DNA of 64,000 bases from Aureivirga marina (GTDB lineage: Bacteria > Bacteroidota > Bacteroidia > Flavobacteriales > Flavobacteriaceae): the NCBI RefSeq assembly GCF_015767265.1, contig NZ_JADPIB010000004.1:248001-312000 (forward strand), written 5' to 3'. Below, piece by piece: positions 17,151 to 24,961 of this stretch. The stretch's first letter is position 1; each line of letters starts with the position of its first letter. A model generated the notes under the pieces. The model was given only the letters and a program-made list of their open reading frames with translations, was not told where the DNA came from and did not search any database. The position numbers were made by a program, and so were the translations under genes.

Positions 17151-18635
17151 ATGGAATTATATAAAGAAAATCAAATTAAGATTTATAACTCTTTGTCTAA
17201 GAGTAAAGAAGTTTTTACACCAATTGTGGAGGGAAATATTGGAATGTATGTCTGTGGTCCAACAGTTTACAGTAATGTCCACTTAGGAAATGTAAGAACT
17301 TTTATGTCTTTTGATTTAATATTTAGATATTTCAAACATTTAGGATACAAAGTTCGCTATGTAAGAAACATCACAGATGCAGGGCATTTAGAAAGTGATG
17401 CAGATACAGGAGAAGATAAAATTTCAAAAAAAGCTCGATTGGAACAATTGGAGCCAATGGAAGTTGTACAAAGATATACATTGGATTTTCATGATATTTT
17501 AAGAAAATTCAACAATCTTCCTCCAAGTATTGAGCCAACTGCAACAGGGCATATTGTAGAGCAAATTGAAATCATCAAAGAAATTTTAGATAAAGGATTG
17601 GCTTATGAAGTTAATGGATCTGTGTACTTTGATGTAATGAAATATAATGAATCGGAAAACTATGGAATACTTTCAGGAAGAAATATGGAAGATACTATAG
17701 AAAATACAAGACAATTAGACGGACAAACGGATAAGAAAAATCCACAAGATTTTGCATTATGGAAAAAAGCTTCTCCAGAACATATCATGCGTTGGCCATC
17801 TCCTTGGGGGGATGGATTTCCAGGTTGGCATTTAGAATGTTCTGCGATGAGTACAAAATATTTAGGAGAAGAATTTGATATTCACGGAGGAGGAATGGAT
17901 TTAAAATTTCCACATCATGAATGTGAAATTGCACAATCAAAAGCTTGCAATGAAATAGATCCTGTTCGTTATTGGATGCATGCAAATATGTTGACAATGA
18001 ATAGTCAAAAAATGTCTAAATCAACTGGAAATAACATTTTACCGAATGAAATATTTACAGGAGAAAATGATATTTTAAGTAAAGCATTTGCTCCAAATGT
18101 TGTTCGATTCTTTATGCTACAAGCTCATTATCGTTCTATTTTAGATTTTTCAAATGATGCTTTAGAAGCTGCTGAAAAAGGATATCAAAAACTTTTTGAA
18201 GCTTTAGATACTTTAGAGAAGTTAGAAGCTGGAAATTCTTCAAATTTTGATGTGAAAGAATGGAGTGAAAAGTGTTATGAAGCAATGAATGACGATTTTA
18301 ATAGTCCGATTTTAATTTCTCATTTATTTGAAGCGGTAAAGCAAATCAATTTGATGAAAGATGGAAAAGCTACTTTAAATAAAGCAGATTTTGAATTATT
18401 TAAATCGACTCTTCATGCATTTGTTTTTGATGTATTAGGATTGAGAAATAACGCTTCTTCTGAAGAAAATGATGCAGAAAAAATTAACGGAGTTGTAGAA
18501 TTATTAATTAAACTTCGTAAAGAAGCAAGAGATAATAAAGATTGGGCACTTTCTGACCAGATTAGAGATGAATTACTTGCATTGGGAATTCAATTAAAAG
18601 ATGGGAAAGAAGGAACAACTTTTACACTGAATTAA
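17151..18635 (+). CDS. cysS: Cysteinyl-tRNA synthetase
   Basis: 494-aa class Ia aminoacyl-tRNA synthetase that charges tRNA-Cys. [17 protein letters not shown] carries both the first zinc cysteine and the HIGH-type motif (here HLGN, accepted in this family). WHLECSAMS and [18 protein letters not shown] provide the other zinc ligands. KMSKSTGN is the KMSKS loop. The DALR-type C-terminal part is present and the length is typical. The region upstream shows TATCTTTA at 17121-17128, an imperfect -7 box. Confidence 0.98.
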   Translation: MELYKENQIKIYNSLSKSKEVFTPIVEGNIGMYVCGPTVYSNVHLGNVRTFMSFDLIFRYFKHLGYKVRYVRNITDAGHLESDADTGEDKISKKARLEQLEPMEVVQRYTLDFHDILRKFNNLPPSIEPTATGHIVEQIEIIKEILDKGLAYEVNGSVYFDVMKYNESENYGILSGRNMEDTIENTRQLDGQTDKKNPQDFALWKKASPEHIMRWPSPWGDGFPGWHLECSAMSTKYLGEEFDIHGGGMDLKFPHHECEIAQSKACNEIDPVRYWMHANMLTMNSQKMSKSTGNNILPNEIFTGENDILSKAFAPNVVRFFMLQAHYRSILDFSNDALEAAEKGYQKLFEALDTLEKLEAGNSSNFDVKEWSEKCYEAMNDDFNSPILISHLFEAVKQINLMKDGKATLNKADFELFKSTLHAFVFDVLGLRNNASSEENDAEKINGVVELLIKLRKEARDNKDWALSDQIRDELLALGIQLKDGKEGTTFTLN

Positions 18636-18683
18636 ACCCTTTTATATTCTAAAAAAGAATATTATATTTTGAATAAAATCGAA

Positions 18684-18860
18684 ATGCATTAGGGATTGAA
18701 ATAAAAAGCCCGTAAGATATTTTTGTTAGTTTTTCTTTGTTGGCAGAGGCGACTTTAGAAGCCCACGTACAAATTAGAAAAACTTGCAAAAATATTGCGG
18801 ACTTGAAATGAAAAGCCCGACCTGCTTTTTCGGATGAAGGAGAAAAACAGGGAATGCCCA
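18684..18860 (+). ncRNA. Structured intergenic element between cysS and yidD
   Basis: The 241-bp gap has strong secondary-structure potential rather than coding signal. A 20-base arm (18716-18735) pairs with 18777-18796 through a long imperfect stem; TTTGT (18736-18740) and ACAAA (18769-18773) extend it. TTGAAAT-A/G-AAAAGCCCG occurs twice (18696-18712 and 18803-18819). CCTG...CAGG with TTTTTC/GAAAAA forms a second hairpin (18821-18850). GCATT (18686-18690) and AATGC (18853-18857) could close the whole. It resembles an intergenic element I remember from Flavobacterium genomes, but I cannot verify this or name a family. Confidence 0.5.
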
Positions 18861-18876
18861 AATTAAATTAAAATTC

Positions 18877-19149
18877 ATGAAAACTTTTCAAAGAATTATT
18901 GCTTTTCCTTTTATTTTACTTGTAAGATTTTACCAAGTAGCAATTTCGCCATATACACCAGCGACATGTCGATATTCGCCAACTTGTTCGCATTATACAG
19001 TAGAAGCTTTGCAAAAACATGGTTTGTGGAGAGGAGGATATTTGGCAATAAAGCGAATTTTAAGTTGTGGGCCATGGGGAGGAAGTGGTTACGATCCAGT
19101 GCCAGAACCGAAAGATTTTCATGAAAAAGAAACACAAAAAGAGAAATAA
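18877..19149 (+). CDS. yidD: Membrane protein insertion efficiency factor YidD
   Basis: 90-aa membrane-associated protein that assists YidC-dependent insertion of inner-membrane proteins. The family core is complete: [27 protein letters not shown], then [29 protein letters not shown], with the three conserved cysteines. The N-terminus [14 protein letters not shown] is amphipathic. In many bacteria yidD lies near rnpA and yidC; here it precedes lgt by 26 bp, a lipoprotein and membrane biogenesis pairing. Confidence 0.96.
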   Translation: MKTFQRIIAFPFILLVRFYQVAISPYTPATCRYSPTCSHYTVEALQKHGLWRGGYLAIKRILSCGPWGGSGYDPVPEPKDFHEKETQKEK

Positions 19150-19175
19150 CTTTTATATTTACGAAAACGATAAAA

Positions 19176-19994
19176 ATGACATTATTAGCAATACAATGGG
19201 ATCCTTCTTTGGGGATTAATTTGGGTGTATTTACGCTGCGTTATTACAGTTTGATGTTTGTAGTAGCATTTTCATTAGGATTATTCTTGATGAAGAAAAT
19301 TTATAAAAATGACAAGATTCCATTAGAAAAATTAGATTCACTATTTATTTATACAGTGGTTGCGACATTAGTGGGAGCGAGGTTAGGACATTTTTTATTT
19401 TACGAACCAAAATTTTTAATTGAAAAACCATTAGAAGTAATTTTACCATTTCGATTTTCACCAAATTTTGAATTTACAGGATTTAGAGGTTTAGCAAGTC
19501 ATGGAGCTGCAATCGGAATTATTGTTGCAATGTATTTCTATAGCAAAAGAGTTTTAAAAAAACCGATGCTTTATATCTTAGATCGAGTTGTAATTCCTGT
19601 TGCTATTGGTGGAGTTTTTGTTCGTATAGGAAATTTTATGAATTCTGAAATTATTGGTAAACCTACTAATTCAAATTTTGGAGTTGTTTTTACACAATTA
19701 GGAGAAGATTTTCCTCGTCATCCAGCTCAATTATATGAAGCTTTTGGATATGTAATTGTGTTTATAGTTTTATGGTATACCTATTGGAAAACAAACAAAA
19801 AAGAGAAAATTGGATATATTTTCGGGTTATTTATGGTATTACTTTGGACAGTTCGATTTATTGTAGAATTCTTTAAAGAAGCGCAAGTTGATGAGAGAGC
19901 TGAATGGAGTTTAAATACTGGTCAATGGTTAAGTATTCCGATGATTTTAGTTGGTTTTTATTTTATGTATAGAAAAACAAAAACTGTAAAATAA
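19176..19994 (+). CDS. lgt: Prolipoprotein diacylglyceryl transferase
   Basis: 272-aa inner-membrane enzyme that transfers diacylglycerol from phosphatidylglycerol to the lipobox cysteine of prolipoproteins. The Lgt signature appears as RIGNFMNSEIIGKPTN. GARLGHFLFYEP and LASHGAAIGIIVAM carry the conserved Arg and His/Gly positions, and PRHPAQLYEA is the usual later block. About seven membrane segments. It should act on the lipoproteins seen in this window (NamZ, ModA, TraB-like and others). A terminator follows 26 bp after the stop. Confidence 0.97.
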   Translation: MTLLAIQWDPSLGINLGVFTLRYYSLMFVVAFSLGLFLMKKIYKNDKIPLEKLDSLFIYTVVATLVGARLGHFLFYEPKFLIEKPLEVILPFRFSPNFEFTGFRGLASHGAAIGIIVAMYFYSKRVLKKPMLYILDRVVIPVAIGGVFVRIGNFMNSEIIGKPTNSNFGVVFTQLGEDFPRHPAQLYEAFGYVIVFIVLWYTYWKTNKKEKIGYIFGLFMVLLWTVRFIVEFFKEAQVDERAEWSLNTGQWLSIPMILVGFYFMYRKTKTVK

Positions 19995-20020
19995 ATTAAA
20001 AATAAATATTAAAATATTTA

Positions 20021-20054
20021 AAACTATGTTTCAACTTTGAAGCATAGTTTTTTT
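20021..20054 (+). terminator. Terminator of lgt
   Basis: AAACTATG (20021-20028) pairs with CATAGTTT (20043-20050), followed by Ts to 20054. The next gene starts only 3 bases after the T-run. Confidence 0.8.
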
Positions 20055-20057
20055 CTT

Positions 20058-20753
20058 ATGGGTGTTATTTTAGAAGATTTTCCAATTGCTTTATTAGGAA
20101 TATTAACTTTTTTCTTACCATTTAAATTTAAATATCTTTCAAAGAAAGATAAATTACTTTGTTTGTATATCATTACTACTTTTATAAATAGTATTTTGAT
20201 GGCTATAATGGCTGAAAAAAAATTAAATAATGTAATGATTGCTCATGTACAAATTATTACAGAGTTAATTACATTAATTTTATTTGCAAATGAGTTTTTT
20301 AAAAATAAAAAGATAAGATTCTTTAATCTTTGTTTTATCCATCTTTTTACATTTTGTATAATAGTTTATTTTGTTTTTCTTCCAAATGAATTAAAGAAAA
20401 TAAACCTGATAGAAATCACTTTTGCTTTTTTATTTAAGATAATTATTTTTTCTATTTTAATTTATAAATCCTATACAAATAAGAAATTATTTAAATATAG
20501 TCCGATTTTCTTTACAATTGTAATTTATTTTACAGTTTGTTGGGTGATATTTTTTTCATTTAATTATTTTATTCAGAAAGAAATGTTTGATATTTTATTA
20601 GATTTATTAGTAATTAATGATGTTCTTTTTTTCTCCTTGGTTATTATTTTTACATATTTTTTATTGAATGTAGTTCAAGAAAATGAAAATAAATTAATAC
20701 CTATTTTTGGGAAATTAATACAAAAAATAAATTCTAAATTTAAAATTGAATAA
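20058..20753 (+). CDS. Polytopic membrane protein of unknown function
   Basis: 231 aa from the ATG at 20058. A TTG at 20037 would extend it, but that codon lies inside the lgt terminator. It is almost all hydrophobic: about seven membrane segments (FPIALLGILTFFLPF, LCLYIITTFINSILMAIMA, VQIITELITLILFAN, FNLCFIHLFTFCIIVYFVF, LLVINDVLFFSLVIIFTYFLL among them) and a short basic tail. I recognise no catalytic motif. The architecture recalls seven-helix sensor modules without the kinase part. The gene ends 3 bp before the DUF1853 gene, so they are probably translated together. Confidence 0.75.
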   Translation: MGVILEDFPIALLGILTFFLPFKFKYLSKKDKLLCLYIITTFINSILMAIMAEKKLNNVMIAHVQIITELITLILFANEFFKNKKIRFFNLCFIHLFTFCIIVYFVFLPNELKKINLIEITFAFLFKIIIFSILIYKSYTNKKLFKYSPIFFTIVIYFTVCWVIFFSFNYFIQKEMFDILLDLLVINDVLFFSLVIIFTYFLLNVVQENENKLIPIFGKLIQKINSKFKIE

Positions 20754-20756
20754 CGA

Positions 20757-21572
20757 ATGCTTTCTTCAAAACATATTCAAAAATTATATGAGGGTTATTT
20801 AAAAACTTCTATTATTGATTTTGAAAACTATGGGATTTCTATTCAACAACTTTTATTGAAAAATCAAAAGACAAATCAATTTGATAAGATTCTAAATAAA
20901 GAAGTAAATAGACTTGGAAAATTAGTTGAAAAATTTGTTTTACATCAGTTAAAAACAGAACAAGAAAATATTGAAGTATTAGCTGAAAATATTCAAATAA
21001 ATAAAAATAAAATTACTTTAGGTGAAATTGATTGTATTTTAAAACAAAAAGAAACTCCAATTCATGTGGAAATTGCATATAAATTTTATTTATATGATCC
21101 GAATAAATCGGAAAATGAAATTGAAAATTGGATTGGTCCAAATAGGAGAGATAGTTTGCTTTTAAAATTGCAAAAAATGCAAGAAAAACAATTTCCACTT
21201 TTATTTAAAGAAGAAACGAAAAATCAATTAGAATATTTAAATCTAAACTTTGAAAAAATTGAGCAAAAAGTAATTTTTAAAGGACAACTTTATGTTCCTG
21301 CAAATTCAGATTTAGATTTAAAATTATTAGAAAATAATAGAGTTGAAGGATTTTATTATAGAATTTCAGAATTAAAAAAATATAAAGAAGCAAAATTTTA
21401 TATTCCAAAAAAAATTGATTGGCTTTTAGAACCTACGGCAAATGTAAATTGGATAAATTTTATAGAATTTCAAGGAAAAATAAATGAATTTCACCAAGAA
21501 AAGTCTGCACCACTTTGTTGGATGAAGACTAGAAATAGTGAAATTCATAAAATTTTTGTGGTTTGGTGGTGA
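20757..21572 (+). CDS. DUF1853 family protein
   Basis: 271-aa cytoplasmic protein matching DUF1853: LGKLVEKFVLHQL near residues 57-69, GEIDCIL then HVEIAYKFYLY (about 92-111), and the hallmark WIGPNRRDSLLLKLQKMQ. The D...E-x(3)-K spacing in the GEID/VEIAYK segment resembles the PD-(D/E)XK nuclease core, and I believe the family is related to that fold. The biological role is unknown. It sits directly after the membrane protein gene. Confidence 0.8.
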   Translation: MLSSKHIQKLYEGYLKTSIIDFENYGISIQQLLLKNQKTNQFDKILNKEVNRLGKLVEKFVLHQLKTEQENIEVLAENIQINKNKITLGEIDCILKQKETPIHVEIAYKFYLYDPNKSENEIENWIGPNRRDSLLLKLQKMQEKQFPLLFKEETKNQLEYLNLNFEKIEQKVIFKGQLYVPANSDLDLKLLENNRVEGFYYRISELKKYKEAKFYIPKKIDWLLEPTANVNWINFIEFQGKINEFHQEKSAPLCWMKTRNSEIHKIFVVWW

Positions 21573-21576
21573 TTTT

Positions 21577-22074
21577 TTATTGAATTAACTTTTGAATTTT
21601 TTGTTTTAAAACACCTTTCTTCTGGTATTTTTTAAATTTTTCAATAGTTTTATTCTTTTTTGAAATTGCTTCATTATTTTCATAAGTTTTAATAATAGCT
21701 TGAACTCCAGCTACATTTCCGTTTAAAACATTTTGATCTTTTGTTTCTATAATATGTTTCGCCCATCCTCCAATAAAAATGATTAAATTTTCACCTTTAA
21801 AATTTGTTACATATTCTTGAATTTCAAAAGAATAAGGCGATCCACTAGCCCATGCAAAAACGAATGCTAAAACTTTTTTTCTTTTTTCAGTTTCTTGATT
21901 TATAGGTGTTTCTATAAGCCAATTGACAGCTTTAAGAACATCTTGTTCATGTTTTATATAATCATTTTTTTCTTTTAAATCTTTGATATTTGGTACATCA
22001 AAATTTTGAGAAAATGAAGTAAATGAAATTAATAAAATAGTAAAAGTTAGACTAATTTTTAAAATGTTTTTCAT
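21577..22074 (-). CDS. Secreted protein of unknown function
   Basis: 165 aa with a signal peptide (NILKISLTFTILLISFTSFS) and a mature start at QNFDV. The mature part is mostly helical (VLKAVNWLIETPIN, RKKVLAFVFAWASGSPYSFEI, FIGGWAKHIIE) with a Lys-rich coiled C-terminus. I recognise only a general resemblance to small secreted Bacteroidota proteins. It converges on the DUF1853 gene with 4 bp between stops. No operon partner upstream within 120 bp. Confidence 0.75.
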   Translation of the reverse strand: MKNILKISLTFTILLISFTSFSQNFDVPNIKDLKEKNDYIKHEQDVLKAVNWLIETPINQETEKRKKVLAFVFAWASGSPYSFEIQEYVTNFKGENLIIFIGGWAKHIIETKDQNVLNGNVAGVQAIIKTYENNEAISKKNKTIEKFKKYQKKGVLKQKIQKLIQ

Positions 22075-22200
22075 GATAAATTATGTATTGATTGAAATTG
22101 TTCTTTGAAGTTGATGATTTTTTAGATAATCTTTTATGAGAAATCTTTATAATTCATAAATATTATGTTTTATTCTAAACTATATTTTTGTATTAATTCA

Positions 22201-22779
22201 TTAAAAAAAGAAATAATAGACAAATGCATAACTTAATATAATGATAGAAACAAGAATACTTATCTTTTTCCCATTTTTAATTTTATATTTAAAAGATTCT
22301 TTATTCCTAATAATCTCAATATTTTCGTCAAGAATTTGAGAAGCATCCCTTTTAAAGTTTTCTAAGTTGCTATAAATAAGATCTGTTGATGAGGAAGTAT
22401 CTATCAAAAATTTAGTTTCCCAAGAAACAATTTTTACTTGATGTTTAATTATAAATTTGTTTGTATAACAAAATACGTCTAGTAAATCGTCCTTTTGAAC
22501 TATTAATTTTTGAATTCCTTTTAAAAAGGAATAATAGATGAATGTAAACTTTTCTTCATCATTCTTAATTTTCAAAATATAGAGATTTTTATATACCACT
22601 TTCCTGATATATATAATTATAGAAAGAATAGAATAAAAAAATAGAATACTTCTTTCCGTTTTTTCTATATAATTAAATAATAAAAAAGCAGCGACTAAAT
22701 AAAGTAATAAAAGCTTAGATATATCTAAAATTATCTTTTTCTTCCATTTTTTTGTTCTCTTTTCAAATTCTTTTTTCAT
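22201..22779 (-). CDS. Small membrane protein, unknown
   Basis: 192 aa. Two membrane segments near the N-terminus (KLLLLYLVAAFLLFNYI, SILFFYSILSIIIYI), a basic soluble middle of about 110 residues with beta-strand character (DDLLDVFCYTNKFIIKHQVKIVSW), and one C-terminal segment (ISILVSIIILSYAFVYYFFF). The arrangement resembles small PH-like membrane proteins but I see no diagnostic motif. Its start overlaps the end of the nucleotidyltransferase gene by 17 bp, so it is the last gene of a three-gene minus-strand operon. Confidence 0.7.
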   Translation of the reverse strand: MKKEFEKRTKKWKKKIILDISKLLLLYLVAAFLLFNYIEKTERSILFFYSILSIIIYIRKVVYKNLYILKIKNDEEKFTFIYYSFLKGIQKLIVQKDDLLDVFCYTNKFIIKHQVKIVSWETKFLIDTSSSTDLIYSNLENFKRDASQILDENIEIIRNKESFKYKIKNGKKISILVSIIILSYAFVYYFFF

Positions 22780-23824
22780 AAAGCTTTTTTCTTATTTCAA
22801 AAGTCAATCGATTGATTTTTTCAAAATTTGGTTTTTCAGGTAAATTAGAAGTTTCAAATGCAATCTCTAGCTCTTTTTGTTTTTCATTTGCCAAATTTAG
22901 TAAATAATCATAATCAAATTCACCTGATTTGATTTTTAATAGAAAATCTCTGTTAGGTCTTTTTACATTTACTTTTTTTTCTTTTGCGATTTCAATTGCC
23001 ATTTCTAATAAACGAAATACATGCATCATATTTTTTGCATCATAGTTTTTACCATGATGTTGCGTATTTTCATATCTACTTTCATTTCTTTTTTCTACCC
23101 AATCCCAATATTCTCGATATTCTCGACAATAAGAAGAATAGCCATCTTTATTAAAATAAAATAATGCTTCTTGTTTAGCATTTTTAGGAATAGAACTTAA
23201 TGAAATTTCATTTGCAATCTCACTTTTCATAATTCCTTTATATATTTTTTCATCAGAATAATACAAACCGAAAATATTTTGCATATGTGGAATATTTACC
23301 AAACCACAATTTTCTTGTTTCCAGTTTTTAATTTCTAAATACTTTAAAAGAGAAATAGAACCTTGTTCATGATTTATAAAACAAAAATGTAAAATACTTT
23401 TACGTTCTTTTGCAACAGGGTTTACAATTTTTTTCTTTAATCCTTTCGCTTTTTTAATTTGAGATAAAGCAAATTTTCCAAAAGTTTTACTACAGATTTT
23501 TGATAAAAAATATTCAGATTTTAACTTATCAAAAACAGGACTTTTATAAATAGTTGATTCGCTTGGAGTATTTAATAATTCCAAAATATTTGGATTGTTT
23601 ACAGAAAGTAATTCCATAAAACGATTGAATTCGTAAAAAACAATATCGTTGGTTTCATTAGCAATTTGTGGAATATAATTTAACCCATAAAATTCTTCTT
23701 TTGGAAGTAGAAAAACACCTTTTATATCTGTATCAGAAGTTGGTGTATTTAATCCATAAGCTTTGCTACCACTAATGCATTCTAAAATAATCCAACCTTT
23801 TTCTCGCAATTCTTTAATTGTCAT
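22763..23824 (-). CDS. Nucleotidyltransferase, YcgL-like (COG3541)
   Basis: 353-aa Pol-beta-superfamily protein. The active-site pattern GSKAYGLNTPTSDTDIKGVFLLP (about residues 19-41) gives the GSxAxG and SDxDxKG signature with two catalytic aspartates. DIVFYEFNRFMELLSVNNPNILELL and the helical C-terminal half (KNMMHVFRLLEMAIEIA) fit predicted nucleotidyltransferases of the YcgL group. Substrate unknown; related enzymes modify RNA, proteins or small molecules. It overlaps both neighbours (4 bp upstream, 17 bp downstream), so all three should be translated from one message, which is unusual company for this family. Confidence 0.85.
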   Translation of the reverse strand: MTIKELREKGWIILECISGSKAYGLNTPTSDTDIKGVFLLPKEEFYGLNYIPQIANETNDIVFYEFNRFMELLSVNNPNILELLNTPSESTIYKSPVFDKLKSEYFLSKICSKTFGKFALSQIKKAKGLKKKIVNPVAKERKSILHFCFINHEQGSISLLKYLEIKNWKQENCGLVNIPHMQNIFGLYYSDEKIYKGIMKSEIANEISLSSIPKNAKQEALFYFNKDGYSSYCREYREYWDWVEKRNESRYENTQHHGKNYDAKNMMHVFRLLEMAIEIAKEKKVNVKRPNRDFLLKIKSGEFDYDYLLNLANEKQKELEIAFETSNLPEKPNFEKINRLTFEIRKKLYEKRI

Positions 23825-24312
23825 TTATTATGTTTTAGTTTGTTGTATTTTTTATAACCAAGTACGATATTTATTCCAAGAAAAACAGTTGTAAGTAATT
23901 GAAACCAAAAGAGAATTTTTATTTCTTTTTTAGTGATTGGAGAATTTGTAAATCCTTTAATTCGATTAATACTCGGGTCTGAAATTAAATATTCTACTTT
24001 GACTTTTTGATTTTTTTTAAAACTATTAATTTCAGAAAAAGAAACCCAAAAATATTTTTGATTATTCAATTCAAAACTATATTCAAAAGCAAAAATTTCA
24101 TCATGAAAAAAAGAAGTATCAAAAGGGTTGATATAATCAATTTTACCCTCAATAGTTTTTGAATTTTCGTCATTCAATTTTAAGATTAGAAAATCAGAAT
24201 CTTGGAAAACATAATAAGTACATGCAAAACTGAAAATAAATATTAACAAAGCCCAAGCTCCTATAGAACCATTAATTATAATAGCAAATTTATCAAATAA
24301 TTTTCCTCTCAT
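23821..24312 (-). CDS. DUF3592-like membrane protein
   Basis: 163 aa. An N-terminal membrane segment (GSIGAWALLIFIFSFACTYYVF), an extracytoplasmic beta-rich middle (FAFEYSFELNNQKYFWVSFSEI, KNQKVKVEYLISDPSINRIKG) and a C-terminal segment (ILFWFQLLTTVFLGINIVLGY). The order of VxVEYxxxxPxxxRI before the last membrane helix is the DUF3592 pattern. Function unknown. First gene of the operon with the YcgL-like nucleotidyltransferase. Confidence 0.72.
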   Translation of the reverse strand: MRGKLFDKFAIIINGSIGAWALLIFIFSFACTYYVFQDSDFLILKLNDENSKTIEGKIDYINPFDTSFFHDEIFAFEYSFELNNQKYFWVSFSEINSFKKNQKVKVEYLISDPSINRIKGFTNSPITKKEIKILFWFQLLTTVFLGINIVLGYKKYNKLKHNK

Positions 24313-24428
24313 TTTGACTTTTATTTTTTACAATTTCTTTTTTGCAAATATAGAAAAGCAAAAATTATTTTATTCGTATTCACTGATTTTTCAGTAGCTG
24401 AATGGAAAAAAATCTTTTTCAATAAAAA

Positions 24429-24920
24429 TTAAATATTCCAATTCTCATAAATAGATTCTATCCAATTATTCATGTAATTAATAAGATTAATTAAATGTTT
24501 TTTTTCATCAGAATCAATTGAAAAACACTTTAGATTCATATAAAGAGAAACTTTTGTAGTATCTTTTTCTAAATTGACTAAAATTTGATGTCTTTCAGTA
24601 CTAGAAACCATAAAATTTTCATAATCATAAAATTCATTTAGATTTAAATAATCTGAATAGATAAAGTTTTCAAAAAGCTTTAATAATTCTCCATCTAATT
24701 TTCCTTTGATTTCATGGTTTTTCTTGTTTGAATTTGGAAAATTGTCATGATGAAAAATAGATATTTTCATATAGAAATTATAATTAAAATCTATTAAAAC
24801 TTCTCCTTGTAAAAGTCGACAAGTAAAACCATCAGATTTTGAATAAGCAAAAACATAATTAGAATCTAAATTTATTTTATTTGTTTTTGGATTGAAATGT
24901 AAATGTTGATATTTCCCCAT
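24429..24920 (-). CDS. Hypothetical cytoplasmic protein
   Basis: 163 aa, no signal peptide and no membrane segment. Rich in aromatic and acidic residues (YDYENFMVSS, LNNWIESIYENW-type ending). Alternating strand pattern in the first half (SYVFAYSKSDGFTCRLLQGEVLIDF) and helices at the end. I do not recognise the family. It stands alone: the VWA-operon terminator lies just upstream at 24931-24955 and there is a 116-bp gap before the DUF3592 gene. Confidence 0.65.
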   Translation of the reverse strand: MGKYQHLHFNPKTNKINLDSNYVFAYSKSDGFTCRLLQGEVLIDFNYNFYMKISIFHHDNFPNSNKKNHEIKGKLDGELLKLFENFIYSDYLNLNEFYDYENFMVSSTERHQILVNLEKDTTKVSLYMNLKCFSIDSDEKKHLINLINYMNNWIESIYENWNI

Positions 24921-24930
24921 AAGTAGTTTT

Positions 24931-24955
24931 AAAAGCGAATCTAATGATTCGCTTT
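24931..24955 (-). terminator. Terminator of the VWA/T9SS operon
   Basis: AAAGCGAATC (24932-24941) pairs with GATTCGCTTT (24946-24955) around a four-base loop, followed on the minus strand by Ts. It is 6 bp beyond the VWA gene stop. Confidence 0.8.
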
Positions 24956-24961
24956 ACTATA

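Noticed and set aside
18649-18861. 70-codon minus-strand frame between cysS and yidD
   Set aside because: It covers the structured element and its translation has no domain pattern; hairpin structure explains the sequence better.
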